DNA of 64,000 bases from contig JAQFVV010000021.1 of the NCBI GenBank assembly GCA_028023455.1, positions 5,420,853 through 5,484,852 on the forward strand. The letters are read 5' to 3'. How positions within the stretch are numbered: position 1 is the first letter of the stretch; every line of letters starts with the position of its first letter. This stretch comes from Epiperipatus broadwayi. Its lineage: Eukaryota > Onychophora > Udeonychophora > Euonychophora > Peripatidae. The translations under genes and the position numbers were made by a program. Of the stretch, positions 46,176-59,068 are shown in pieces. The notes below the pieces were generated by a model that saw nothing but the letters and a program-made list of their open reading frames with translations, ran no database searches and was not told the DNA's origin.

Positions 46176-46478
46176 TTTTGAGTACTTATGTATTACACCT
46201 ACCGCCCGTGTTTGTGAGAGCAGAATGCTGTACCTTTCTTCAGTGGAGGGAGGGTGGTGAAATGTTTGCTACAGCAGAATGCCATGTTAAAAAATTAAAT
46301 TTTTAACAATACAAAAACTAAATTTGTATACACAAATAATAAACACATTACACTATTAAAAAAACAGGTAGATGTGTGTTTTCAATACAGTATTCTGCAA
46401 TGGCAACCTCCCCTCTCATCGGAGAAAGGTATGACAGTCTACCATTGTGGGAAGCAGGTCTAAAATGTAAGTACCTTA
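46176..46478. repeat. Imperfect palindromic element
   Basis: GTACTTATGTATTACACC...GTACCTTTCTTCAGTGGAGG at the left is loosely mirrored by CCTCCCCTCTCATCGGAGAA...TCTAAAATGTAAGTACC at the right, with an AT-rich middle. It is probably an old fold-back element. Confidence 0.5.
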
Positions 46479-47522
46479 TTTTGCTTGTGACAAATAAATG
46501 TTAATTGTAATAGTAAAAGTCATTGTAATTGCAAATTATTTTGAGGGGGAGAAAGAAATGATTTCATACATTATGCAGTTAATAATCAATTTTATATAAT
46601 CAAAAGTGATTAAATTTATGTTTAGAATATCATTGATTTGAACAATTTAAATCAATAATCTTGTAATTTATTATCAGAAAATGGTAGCTTTTATTATAAG
46701 TATAAAAAAATACATCTTTAAAATAGCAAAAAATTATATAAAAAAATTTAATCATTTATATTATTAAAATTTCAGCAATCAACTTTAAATTACATTTCTT
46801 TATCAATATTTTATTTAATTTTATTCCATTTATGTAAAACAAATTTATGAAGTTTTCTTTTTTTAGAAAAAATTGAGGGGCGCTTATTACAAATAAAAAA
46901 AAACAACTGATAATAGAATATCAACTATGTCAAAAACAAATTTTTAAATGTACATTGTAGATTTTTTTTCCTTGTGCTTTAATTTAACCAATCGTGAATT
47001 AGGAAATATTCTTTTGCTATGTAAGAAGCAAAATGGTGAACTTCAGTAGAAAAATTATAATTTTTTTAAAATTGTAGTTACCAAAATGTTTTTTTTATAT
47101 TATATTTACCCACAGATTAGTAACTTTGTTTAATAGTGCTTAGTGAAAACAACAAATATATTAATTTTTTCCCCATAAGAATGCATTATAATTATTTATT
47201 TTTTATAAGATATCTCTGATTTACAATGCATTTTGGAGTATTATTTGTCCTCACTAATCAGAGTAAAGATGTATATGCATATGTTTTTAGACCGCTTCTG
47301 ATATCTTTTTGAAGCAAATTTATTAATATAGTAGTATCCTCCCTCTCCCATCCAAGACTTGGCATGGGTAATGAAATTGAGAGATAGTAGAGAAGTGACT
47401 TATAATATGCAGTTTTGACACACTCATACAGTGGTACAAACTGTATATACATGATGCAAACATGTATAGCACCTATAAAAATCTTGTTAATTTTTTTAAT
47501 GTTCAGTCAATTCTTTTATCAG

Positions 47523-47592
47523 ATTGTTTAGCAAATGTAAAATGACCATTTGTGTCAGTTATCTTGGTGAGACTGCAGATAAACTTTACAAG
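47523..47592 (+). CDS. Candidate internal exon, function unknown
   Basis: A pyrimidine-rich tract ending TTTTATCAG (47514-47522) precedes an open frame reading LFSKCKMTICVSYLGETADK plus LYK, ended by AAG|GTAGAA at 47592/47593. One base precedes the first full codon and the exon ends in phase 0. The next acceptor, at 48612, opens a phase-0 frame, so the two can be joined without shifting. P2 MITE copies fill the roughly 1-kb intron between them. I do not recognise the protein. The shortness keeps confidence low. Confidence 0.3.
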
Positions 47593-47737
47593 GTAGAAAT
47601 AATTCTATTCATTTCAAAAATCTTTATGAATTAATAATCTAATATCAAATACATCAATCAAACTATAAATAAATATTGGAAAAATCAACTTTCCAAATGT
47701 CAATCTCTTAATCACATATATATATATATATATTATA

Positions 47738-47885
47738 TAATGAATGTGCTAATAGTTCTTAACAAGCTTTTCTGAATATCCCTATCCTCAGACCAGTTTC
47801 TAGCTCTGGCTATCATCAGTGAGGCACTGAAGATAGGAATATTCAGAAAGGTTTGTTAAGAGCTTTTAGCATGCTCATTATATAA
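47738..47885. mobile_element. MITE P2, short palindromic copy
   Basis: ATAATGAATGTGCTAATAG...AGCTTTTCTGAATATCC is mirrored by GGAATATTCAGAAAGG...TTTTAGCATGCTCATTAT, with CAGTTTCTAGCTCTGG between. Confidence 0.7.
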
Positions 47886-48345
47886 CATTTGTAGTAAAAG
47901 CTTATTAAATTGAGTCACATGATGTATGATTTTATTTCCTTGCAATTATTGTTTTTCTCTTGAGGCTTTGGTGATTTTATAATGCTAAAGCTATTAATAT
48001 ATGATGTATTTGAACTTAGTTCAGCCCCATATGGGTATTTAAGTTAAATAGCTGGATTTGAAGACATGGATGTCTGAAATTTTTAGATTTTCTACTTAAT
48101 ATTTAACTATTAGGTAAATGCTGGGACTTGATCGAGTATTTTTAAATCTAATGTCTGAATATCCTAGTGCCTCACTGATGACAGCCAGAGCTATAAAACA
48201 GTCAGGATAAGGATATTCGGAAAAGCTTGATAAGAGCTGTTAGCATGCTCATTGTATAACATTTTTAGTACAATCTTATTAAATTAAGTCACGTGATGTA
48301 TGACTTGATTTTCTTGCAATATATACATGTATGTGTATACTTACT
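47886..48345. mobile_element. MITE P2, copy 2
   Basis: It is the inverse of 36765-37100: TCTTGAGGCTTTGGTGATTT, CCCCATATGGGTATTTAAGT, CTGGATTTGAAGACATGG, AGTGCCTCACTGATGACAGC, then the terminal GGATATTCGGAAAAGCTTG and AGCATGCTCATTGTATAAC. Confidence 0.7.
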
Positions 48346-48612
48346 ATATATATACTGTGAGCTAAAAATTGAAATGTACAAAATTACAAGCTTTATTTAA
48401 CATGTTGAGCGGTTGTAACGTGATAGCCACTAGCGGCAGCTGATTCATTGAAATTTTTTCTTTTTTAAAATTGTGGAAAAATTATACACATGACATTTAT
48501 AAAAAGTCCATAAGTCACTGCTCCTTGACTTCTTGCAAGTTGAAATCGAACAAAATTTGATATATATTAATATTTTTATTAATAGGTTCATTTAATTTTT
48601 TTTTCTGCTCAG

Positions 48613-48753
48613 TTTACTAGATTCCACAAAGAAGACAAAGGCAAAATTTCTTTATTGGCTAGACTCGTTACTAAAATGGATGAAAAATGTGCCAATGATT
48701 TGAATTTCAAGGCCTTCATCCCAATAAAATGTAATCAGAATATCGGGTCATAA
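48613..48753 (+). CDS. Candidate terminal exon, function unknown
   Basis: An excellent acceptor (T-rich, CTGCTCAG at 48605-48612) opens a frame of 46 residues. It begins FTRFHKEDKGKISLLARL and ends at TAA 48751-48753. No good donor lies inside it. It follows the exon at 47523-47592 in matching phase. Composition is balanced and unlike chance frames nearby. No family recognised. No clear AATAAA follows closely; one inside the exon at 48722 is not helpful, and another lies at 49428. An old transposon fragment is an alternative. Confidence 0.35.
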   Translation, partial: FTRFHKEDKGKISLLARLVTKMDEKCANDLNFKAFIPIKCNQNIGS

Positions 48754-49662
48754 GTAGTTAATTTTAAAATTTTAATTATTTGAATAGTTATTTTAAAATT
48801 TTAAAAATTATTTGATAAATGGTATAATTTATTAATGTGCTTGCATCTGTATTGGTGTGTCTGTGTATTATATAAATTTGTATTCAAATATAACAAAAGT
48901 GGTTGATGTACAAAGTAATTTTGGGGCTCTGATCCAAGTTTGAGGTGACCTTATTTTATAGACATAATGATTCTCAAAAGGTTTAATAATATATTAGTGT
49001 GTTTATATTTGTATTAGTGTGTTTGTATTTGCACTTGCATGTTTGTGTTTGTATAACAAGTAATGATTTATATATATATAAATTATAGAGTGGTGCAATG
49101 TAAATTTTAAGATTGATTATCAGATATCCAGAGGTTGCAGTTGATAAAACAATCACAAAATCTAATGGGCATAATACCGTGTGAAAATATAAACATTTAA
49201 AACCAATAAAGAGAGATTTCAAATGGTGTGTGTGTGGTGATAGCCACAATAGTTATGTATATACCACATGGAATTGTATGCAGGCAAAGAATCAAATTCT
49301 GATTCTTGCCTATACCTTGATACTCATGCTGTGGAGTCAGTAGTTTTGCCACATCTTGCATCACATTATTTTCAAGTCTATAGCTAGCAAATGAGCTATA
49401 TGCAAATAAATTATATCTCTGTGGGACAATAAATATAACAAGATAGCATCACTGGTGTGCATAAAGAATATAAACATCACTGATGTACACAAAAAATATA
49501 AAATGAAGAGATGAAACTCATTTTATCATTGATACAGACAGTAGCCTACAATTTCTAGTTTTAGATAGACAAGAAGCCAATTGCTATGATGACAAATGCA
49601 TATCCACCTTCTGGAAATGATTTGTTTTGTATCTTTTATTAGGATGAATCTTTTTCTTATAG

Positions 49663-49758
49663 ACACCTTGAGATTTTTTAACTTTTGGGGTACAAGATAA
49701 AAATGAAGAATTCTTATGTGACAAGTTTTGGAGATTCTGAAGCTATGGATTATCTCAG
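49663..49758 (+). CDS. Candidate first coding exon, function unknown
   Basis: TTTTTCTTATAG ends at 49662 and CTCAG|GTAAGA at 49758/49759 is a near-consensus donor. All frames have stops before 49703. From ATG 49703 a frame reads MKNSYVTSFGDSEAMDYL and splits a codon at the donor. This fits a 5'-UTR/first-coding exon. With no downstream partner found, it may be coincidence. Confidence 0.2.
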
Positions 49759-49769
49759 GTAAGAAGTAT

Positions 49770-51140
49770 TATATATGGTTTGAATGAGAATTTTGTGAGA
49801 AATACAAAGAAATTATCAATGAAGATGTAATTTAAACTTAATTAATGATAAATTAGAAATTATGAACAAACAATAAAAGTAATTATTTTGGATGTTGAAA
49901 TTTCTTTTTTTTCCCTTTTTAATGATAATCACTATTTGTCTTAGCCCTATTGTTTCCCCAGTTTTTCTAGTTTCTATCAATGTAAAACTTTTTGCACTAA
50001 CATTATGAAAACTGAAGTTATTGTGAAAATTGTGTCTCAAGTCAGTTTTTTAAAAATTCAATATGGTACCCAAGTCCCTAAAAAAATTAATTCTTTTTAA
50101 ATTCGTAAATAAGTGAAACCACAGATTGGATAGAAGAACGGACTGTATTTAATATTTAATTTTATTCATGGTCAAATGTTTTATTCATGTATAAATTTTG
50201 ATACTAAAATATATTTTTATCTGAAAAATGAAAAATAATTTTAAAAAATAAATAATACTTATAAAATATGACCTCATCATATTTAAATTTGTGACATCAT
50301 TTATTTAAATTACTATATAGTTCATTGTATCCTTTTTATTTTATTTCTTCATATTGAAGGTCAAGAATTATTGCTTTCACGTTGACATTTTACCATATAC
50401 TTTTGTGTAGAGTACAAAACGTATTAATTTTTTACTATTATTAGAAAAATTTAAATATTTCAGCTTCTATATTTTCTAGAAAAGCCATTTTTAGCTTCAT
50501 TTAAAGTTATCTCCCTCACTTTTTTTGAATGACTATTCACGTTTTTATATAATTCAACCTTCAAACGATATGATTTTTGATAAATAAAATATAAAAACCA
50601 GATGGATACATTAAAGCAGGGCAAAACTTTATGTATTGTAATGAAAACAAGGACATAACAAAAGTTGAATTTTTTTCTCGTTCTAAATAAGCACTATAAT
50701 TTAAAAATTATTATTGTGGGGAAAAAAATTTAAGTAATTATAATGGATTTAATTTATTTCTTTTAAATCAATAATATTGCTTACCAATGTCAAAGGATTT
50801 ACTAGTAATATTCATATATCAACAAATTATATGTACAGTATATGTATTGAGACAATATGGTCTCCTAAATGATTGTGATTATATTCAGTTAATGATAAAG
50901 ATTAGATTAAATGATTTTATTGTATATAATGTTGGATTTGATATATAATAATAATTATCATCATCATCATGGTGAAGTTGAGCCATATTAATTATTTTTT
51001 TTTATAAATTTATGTTGTTTGTCTTATTTTAAAATGGAATATGATAATTTGTTTTATTTTTTATAATATTGAGTAAAACAAACAATTTTTGACATAATTT
51101 GTTTTTTAATAAACCTTGCATTCTGTGAAATATGTGTAAA
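49770..51140. other. No supported gene
   Basis: AT-rich, with a (CAT)n run at 50960-50971. The - strand frame 49816-50040 has no support. Confidence 0.45.
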
Positions 51141-51514
51141 TATTTCTAATAAATAAAATTAAAAGCGTGTGAAGCGCTTGAAAGAGAAGCTATAAATAGA
51201 AAATATTAAACGCTTAGCGTTTTCGAGGTGGGTTGCCTCATTTTCATAGCAATACTGAGCAGTGCAGAACAGGGAGATAATGGCAATATGCAAAATACAT
51301 GCAAATTATTTAGATATTCCAGCGTTTGGAGATGTCGAAGCAGGCGTCGCATCTATTGATAGAGTTATTATTACCAGCAATGAAGTTCACTTCCCTAATT
51401 TTCTGTTTGGTGTCGTTTTTCTCAATGCAAACTATCTTGGGGTTTAATATTTTCTCTTTATAGCTTCTCTTTCAAGCATTTCACACGCTTTTAATTTTAT
51501 TTATTATAAATATT
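51141..51514. mobile_element. MITE with ~70-bp terminal inverted repeats
   Basis: TAATAAATAAAATTAAAAGC...GTGTGAAGCGCTTGAAAGAG at the left is mirrored at the right end by CTCTTTCAAGCATTTCACAC...TTTTAATTTTATTTATTA. Just inside is GCTTAGCGTTTTCG...CTCATTTTCATAGC, which recurs at 54950. The 61-residue frame within is unsupported. Confidence 0.8.
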
Positions 51515-53304
51515 AAGAGAGAAGTTTAAAATTCTTGATAATTTGTAAATACTTCTACAAACAGATTGTTTACTCTCTATTTTTGCAAATAAGTCCGATA
51601 ATTTATAAACAGTTTCATTCAATTTTAAATCAGTTGGAGAGCCTAAGTTGAATGTTTGGTTTAATAGGAAAGTGGAGAATTTTAACAAGAGAGGTTAGCA
51701 GTGACTGAAGCCCATTGTGGGCAACCTCTATAGATAGTACCATATCTATTGGTATTACTGGGGTTTGTAACGGATTTCAACAAACTGTAAGTTTTAAATT
51801 GAAAGCTATAAAAATGCTTCTATAAAGACTTATCTAGATTTTAATGTAAAAGCTATGAAAAACTTCTGCAAAGATTTAACTAACAAAAGAATTTATGTTT
51901 ATTACATCTGTTGGACTTCTGGAAAAAATGGATCGACTTATTGCTAGCATTAAAAAACAAGAAACAAGAAGAATTGTTATGAATTAATATCCACCCATTC
52001 ACTATTTTGAAAATACAGTACATACAAACTTATTTTATTTAAAACCTGGGTAAAATATAAGCCCTTTATTTTAGATTTTGTAATTACTAGTCTTAATAAT
52101 TTTTTATTGTAAATGTTTTATATGGTAATAATCATTATTATTCTAAGATCCCCACATGGATACTTAATTTAGTTTCTAACGTGTAAGTACTTCTTTCAAT
52201 TATTTCCTAGTCTTATTTAAGTATTGAACTAAATCGAGTAAAAAAATAAAAATTATTCCAATATTAACAAAGTATATTATATTTTATAATTGTATATTTA
52301 TATATTTTTGTTTTTATTTTTCAGACAAATAGGGGGGGGGGGGCTTTAAAAAAATTATAAGAAATATTTGGAAAAGTCAGTTTACAATAAAATATATAAA
52401 TTTATTTTACTTTTTATATGATTTAATTCGGTTAAACACTAAATCTAGGAAGTAATAGAAAGAAATACTTATGTATTAATAACTACGAAGCTGAACTACG
52501 GTTGGGAAGAAGAAACGAAACAATTTCATTTTAGCAAAGAAACAGTTAAACTAACTGCTCTATTATCAGCATTTGAATCGTATCAAGTTTTTTAACAAAA
52601 TTCAGATAATTTTTTTCCTCAGTAAAATGTCTGTATAATTTATTTCTTCTCAACCAAATAATCAATTAATGTTTATATTATTATTATTAAATGTTGTTTT
52701 TGTTATTAATTTCATTTTTTTTTAGTTCTCTTGATTCATGAATTTTGATTTATATTTCTGTACTGAGTTTAGCAACTAGTATTTGTAATATACATACATA
52801 AGTGTGTTTAGAATGATTTCCTATTGAATTCACCGGTCAACAATATTATGTAAAACTGCTATCTACAGAAATAAATCTGATGATCATACTTATAATAAGA
52901 TTGGAAAGACAAATCGTTTCTAGTCAAATATAATCATTGTATGAATTTGGCAAACCAAGATAAAACTTGATAATGATAGAATATATTATTTAACTAATAT
53001 AAGTTGATTCTCAAAATGAAGTTCTATCATTGTTCTACATCAAACTGTCTTTATTGGTGATAGTTATAAAAATGGAGTTTTCTGGCCTATAGACTTTGAT
53101 TACATATTTTTGTTATAATATATGTATTAAAGAATTATTTTATTTTTTCAGGAAGGGGGTAGGGATAAATGATCATGTGAATAATGTGCATATTTGAAAT
53201 AATATGTAACTTCAATCCATGGGCTTTGATGGAGATGGAGAAGGAAATGATATATATGGGAACAAATAATATCAGAAATCATTAAAAATTATAGCTAATG
53301 TTAT
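51515..53304. other. No supported gene
   Basis: AT-rich, with a G12 run at 52332-52343. No open frame or repeat end is recognisable. Confidence 0.45.
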
Positions 53305-53660
53305 TTAATGAGCATGCCAATAGCTCTTAACAAGCTTTTCAGAATATCCTTATCCTCAGACCGGTTTCTGGCTCTGGCTTTCATCAATGAGGCCTAGGAT
53401 ATTCGAGCATTAGATTTAAAATACCAAGTCAAGTCCAGCACCAGGTCAAACCAGCACTAGATTAAGTGCTGGGCTTGACCTGGTATTTTAAATCTAATGT
53501 TTGAATATTCTAATACCTCACTAATGAAAGCCAGAGCCAGAAACCAGTTTCAGGATAAGGATATTCTGAAAAGCTTGATAAGAGCTATTGGTATACTCAT
53601 TATATAACATTTGTAATACAAGCTTATTAAATTAAACCATGTGATATATGATTTGATTTC
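53305..53660. mobile_element. Fold-back MITE P2, copy 3
   Basis: ATGAGCATGCCAATAGCTCT...GAATATCCTTATCCTCAG is mirrored by CAGGATAAGGATATTCTGAA...AGAGCTATTGGTATACTCAT, with TAGATTTAAAATACCAAGTC and its mirror towards the centre near 53455. Arms are about 140 bp. Confidence 0.8.
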
Positions 53661-54012
53661 CTTGCGAATTATAGCTAAGAACAATTTAATGATTATTATT
53701 CTTTAAAGAACTTGTAAAATACAACACAAATTTCAATATCAAATTATAATACACTAATTATATATAGTAACTTAACTGATAAATTTCTGAAATGCCAGCA
53801 ATATTAATACAACACTCTCTGGTATCAAACTAATTTATTTTGCAAATGAAAAATGAATCCTCAAACTTTATAAAATCAAAATATTCAACATTTTATTTTT
53901 AAAATATAATTAGTATGGCTGTATATATATTGCAGTAATTAGGTTTTAAAAACCAAGATTAATATAAAGGATAGTGGATTAAATATTTGTAGATCTTTTA
54001 TGTTTTTATCCC

Positions 54013-54104
54013 TTGCATTGGTGGTCGAGAGGTCAGCGCGACTATCTTGCACTAGCAGGCAGTTGCCCGGGTTGTGGGTTTGTGTCCCAGCCGATGCTAT
54101 GACA
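54013..54104 (+). mobile_element. tRNA-derived SINE, copy 6
   Basis: GCATTGGTGGTCGAGAGGTCAG (A box region), TTGTGGGTTTGTGTCCCAGCC (B box degraded) and GATGCTATGACAC, with an A11 tail. The open frames across it on both strands are spurious. Confidence 0.8.
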
Positions 54105-54109
54105 CTTAA

Positions 54110-56537
54110 AAAAAAAAACAATATTGATTTTAATTGTACAAATGATAGCATAAATGAAATATTTTTTAAATCATGTTTCTAGATTTTATATATCTTAAAT
54201 TTTTTATTAAAGCATTACTTGTGGAACAATCTTTGATTGATTTTTTGTTTGGGATAATCTTTGTCTCAGTGCAAAGCATGATCTTCGTTGTCATATAGCA
54301 TGCATAAAAGATGTAAGGTAGTGGAATCCTTGAAAGCATTTACTTTTGCCATTATTTTATGAATTTTATCACAAGTTTATGTCATTCAGTCATTAATCAC
54401 CAGGATTGTTACATGGATGTGTTAGGAATATCTACTAATTTTTTAAAAACATTATTTCTTGGCTTGAGATCAAATGAAAATTTTAAAGAAAATAACAGAT
54501 AGATGTTGAAAACTTTTCCACTCATACCTGGATCACGAATGTAGGAAAATTTAATGGAAAAACATGAATCAGGACCTATTCATTACAAATACCCTCTCCA
54601 CATCCAAATTATTAATAATTTTGTAATTACTTGTATGTAATCATAAATATATGAAGTCCGTATAGAGAAAAGTTTTCATAATGTCCGTTTTTTTAAAAAA
54701 AAAATTAAACAGTATGTGCTTAGCCAACTTCCAACTATTACAAGTCATAGATGTAGCTTATATGTATGACTTATAATAATTGAAAGTCAGCTGAGCCCCT
54801 ACTATTTTGTTTTTTAAAGTAATAGTTTATGAATTTATTTTATTTATTTGTAAAATCCTTGTTTTTACTTCACCTTTGAGTGGTAAATATTAAATTGCAC
54901 TTTATGCAAAAAAGTGAAGTTTAGTATTATTAGAAAAAGAATTATAAGGCTTAGCGCTTTCGGGGAACTTCGGTTTCCATATTCATAGCCTATCTTGGGG
55001 GTGTTGGCTTACATTGAGATTTTATATTTTTTTACTTCTTTGTTTGTTAATTCCTTTTACTGTTATGTTATAAGCATTATGTTTATTTCCTTTCATGTGC
55101 AATCTGCAATTGGCTATATGCTGTTGTTTAGTACTTAATTGAATAATTATATAGAATTATTATTATTGTTTGCCACATTTTCAATAAAAGACACCATTAT
55201 TTTGAATATGTCAAAAACAAATTACAAGATTATTGAATTGAAATTAAGAAATAAATATTTTTAACAAAATTTTAAAAACTCTTGATCAGATAAGATTGAT
55301 TATTAACTGTACGATGCACAAAATCTTTTTTCTAATTCAAAATTGTTTGAATGATTATATTTTAGTTAATGTACACTTAATTGTTTTATGTGATCAAAGT
55401 ATGTTCTTGATTATGTATTGTACTGAATGAAACTTGATTTTTTTTTTGCTTTGTAGCTATTAACATGAAAATCTTCTTTGAATATGTTATAAATAAAAGC
55501 GCAAATTGGCTTGTAAGGATACTGGATGAAAATTAGATAAGTACATTATATTAACCAAAACATAATATATATATATACTATGTAATAAATAAACTTTGTA
55601 TTCACCTGTATTTTTTCGGTTGAATGCGGCCATTTTATTCCCAGATGATGTAGCATTAATGAAGTTATTATACCATAACATCATCAATCTTACAAAATGG
55701 CCACCTTTTTTAAAAAAAATGGTGAATGTTTTAAAAAAAAAGTTTTGAAAATTTTTTTTAAAGATTGTTGTAGTGAATAATTAATTGTAAATCAGGAATA
55801 AGGGATACAAATTGATAAAATGATCACTAAATTGAATCCTCACATAAGGGTTTGTCACTTCTTTCATGGACAACTGTTCACTATATATAAAGAACAATAA
55901 TTTCATAATTAGTGGTGTTTAAAGCTTTAATCTGATTGTTCTCATCATATATCTATGGAACCTATATCATATTTATTTTAATCCGAATACTATTTTTATT
56001 AATTATATATAAATCTGAAATTTGATTGGGTACAACTATTTCCAAATTAATTAGCCAGATATTGCTTATACGTTATTCAGTGTCTATTTTATTATTTTAT
56101 TGGATGTTGTAATGTAGATATGAGTTGTGCTAATCCTGTGTCATATGTGTATCATATTGTATTAAAATGCTTAAACATCATAGATGGGTATGTTTGCAGT
56201 TTACAATCACAATATTTCCTTGTAAATTGAATTATTATTCATTCTGGCATGGGAAAAAAAATTCTAAATCACCTGATAGGTTTTTTTTTTTAAAAAAAAT
56301 ACATGTATAAAGAGAGAGTGGATAATGTGAAATTTTTATACTGAAAGATAAATAAATAATAAATTGATAATCTCAAATTAGTTTTGGTAAACATTTAAAT
56401 ATAAAGTATTGTAGAAATAATTTATTTTTTGTATTTCTGTATATTCTAATCAACCATTGTTTTGATGGAATAATAGGAAGGGATAATATTGATCGATGCA
56501 ATTGATCTTTACAACTAAAAAAGAAGAGTGTATTTAT
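54110..56537. other. Mostly unassigned AT-rich DNA
   Basis: A fragment at 54950-55010 (GGCTTAGCGCTTTCGG...ATTCATAGC) matches the inner part of the 51141-51514 element. T(n)A(n) dyads lie at 54690, 55707 and 56281. No gene is supported. Confidence 0.45.
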
Positions 56538-57277
56538 CAGGGGTGGCCAAGACTTTGACCACAAGGCTGACATGAACATTGACAAATTATAGAGATAAAT
56601 TCAGAGATGATTTAAATAAAAAACAAAGATTCAAAATTATTCTCATTTGAAAATAATTAAATTTAAAACAACACCTGTTTTTATTGTTGATCTCAAAAAT
56701 AAACCCAGGTTGGAAGAAGTTGAAAAGAATTAAATTATTTTTATGTAACGCTAGAGCTAAAATTCTTAGAAATATTTAATTGCTGTTTCCCAAAAAGAAA
56801 TGAAAATAACTTGTTCTGGAGAAACAATGATTTTAATGAACTGATTTTAAAACAAAGAACTTGTGAACTTTTTAAAATACTTCCTATAGTAATTTAATAA
56901 ATATTTTATAAAGCAACATGGACAAATTGTAATACTAGAGGGAACAGGTAATTTAATAGTAGTCATTGTAAAATATTTTTGACAGTTCGCATCTTATATA
57001 AAAAAAATCATCAGTTCATAAGTATCTTCTAAAAATGTCACTAATATTTTTAAGCATCTAAAAAGCCCTTATAAAAAAAACCCACCAATTTGTAAGTACA
57101 TTCTTTGAACCGTTATTTTTTCTAATCTGGTTTTTGTTCCCGCAAAAATAAACAATTTTTTATGATTTCTGTTTCAAAGCTGTGAAAAAAAAAAAGGTTT
57201 ACCAAAAAAATTAGTCACTCTCATGTACACTTCCACTAAAAAGTCGTCCCCAATGTCTAAAAGTTTGGCCACCACTG
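56538..57277. mobile_element. Non-autonomous hAT-like DNA transposon
   Basis: The left end CAGGGGTGGCCAAGACTTTG and the right end, reversed, CAGTGGTGGCCAAACTTTTA form a typical hAT inverted repeat. The 8 bases outside are GTATTTAT (56530-56537) and GTATATGT (57278-57285), 6 of 8 matching, the target duplication size of hAT elements, with T at position 2. The interior of 740 bp has no transposase frame. Confidence 0.75.
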
Positions 57278-57289
57278 GTATATGTATAC

Positions 57290-58865
57290 AACATTGGAAA
57301 AATACCAGTAATAAAATCTTGCTAAAAATATAAATAATCGAATGATACATCATTCAGAAATCTTTTAATGTTTGAGCAGTTGAAGTGACAGTAAAGCTTT
57401 GATACAGGGACCTTTAGCTCTTACATCTGTCTACGACCACTGCACCAAGTCACGTGAGATTATAAGCATGTGGTAAACAGGGTATTGTATATAAATAGAA
57501 AAAAAAAAGAAACTCCATGTATTATTTTTTTATAGTTGATAAATGCTAAGCTACATGTATTAATAATTTATTATTAAAAGTATGCTTTTAAATTAAACGG
57601 ATATGTAAAATATTTTAAATTTAAATGCCATTTATTTTTAAAAGGGGGAGGGGAGATGAAAGTACCAATTAATTGTTAATAGAATCATCAAAGAAAATAT
57701 TTTAAGGAAAGTTGCCATATTCGCATTCACTTAATAGTTCAATTAAAATTTGTAGGCATTATCGTAACAAATTTACGTATTTAGTCTTTTAATGTAAACA
57801 TCCGCATTTATTTCGATAGTATGAAAAGAATTTTTAATTAATGGTTAGAAGGCATTTAAATAGCACGTTTTAATGTTAAAATTTATTTAAAAATTGCTCT
57901 CTTGAGAGTTTGTTTTAAAGTTTCAGTTATGTATTATTGTTTTTTGTTGTTGCTGCTGCTGTTTTTTTGCGCGCGCATATGTGTGTATGCCTAAGCAAAG
58001 TGCATTTAATATGAGCTAACTTGTAAATATAAAAAAATTTTGACGTGTCATTATTATATACTTTTTAAACATTTTATTAATATTTAAATTGCTTAACTAT
58101 AATTAAAATTGCTTAGGATTGTTTAGGCGCGTGCAGTACTAGGTGCCTGTCCGAGGGGAAAGCTCACATTGTATACCTAAAACTCAACTTTATTTTTATC
58201 GTCGTGAATCCGCTACTACACGTTTTTGCATGCATGCATGCAAGTAGATTTGTGGGAATAATAGTTATGAAAAGAAAAAAAATCGTTTTCTTAAAAATAT
58301 ATAAATCTTGTTATTCTATAAAATGTTACGCTTAAATTATCCAAAGTTAATTTTTAAAATATATACATATGAAAAAAATGTAATTTTAAAACGCACCATC
58401 CTAATGTAGGTCATTCAAGCAAGCTAAAAATTCTATATAAAACTATTTTTAGCCGTGCATTACTGAAGATTACATTTTGTTTAGTTGTTAGACTTTTTTT
58501 TTTTTTTTAAATTGAATTAAACAAATTAAAATTTTTCCATATTAAGCATGAAAAAATTCCATCAGTACGTTTTAGAGATTTAAAGAAATGTATTGATGAG
58601 ATTTTTTTTTTTTTTAAAAAAAAAAAAAGATAAAATTTTTAATAGCGAAGCAGAAATCCAATTTCCTAGGTAATATATTACTCACTGTTGATTTAAATTA
58701 GTAATATAAAATTATTTTTATTATTGAATTTATATATATATTACTTTTACAACTGCAAACCCCATTTATTTATTTTTCAAATTGTGTGTATTTTATTTTA
58801 TTTTAAAATCCTTTAATTCCTATATCATCGATTTATAATTCATTTTAGAAAAAACGAATTTCAAT
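57290..58865. other. No supported gene
   Basis: A GCGCGCGC run at 57969-57976 and a CpG-richer stretch at 58120-58250 stand out, but no exon or promoter can be defined. T12A12 dyad near 58603-58629. Confidence 0.4.
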
Positions 58866-58929
58866 TAATAATCTTTATTAGTCATACATTAGTTAGAGAT
58901 TATCCAATAATGATTAACAGAAAAAACAA

Positions 58930-59052
58930 TACGGCTGTTGTATACTAAAAACTTATATAATATTAATAAATACCTAGGCCGAAAGCGCTAGTCATTTATT
59001 AATATTATAGTATATGTTTTTGGTATCTCTGTCAGTGACAACAGCTGTGTTT
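58930..59052. repeat. Palindrome, ~55-bp arms
   Basis: AATACGGCTGTTGTATACT and TATAATATTAATAAATACC are mirrored by TCATTTATTAATATTATA and GACAACAGCTGTGTT around CTAGGCCGAAAGCGCTAG. Confidence 0.7.
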
Positions 59053-59068
59053 TTTTTTTTTGTTATTT

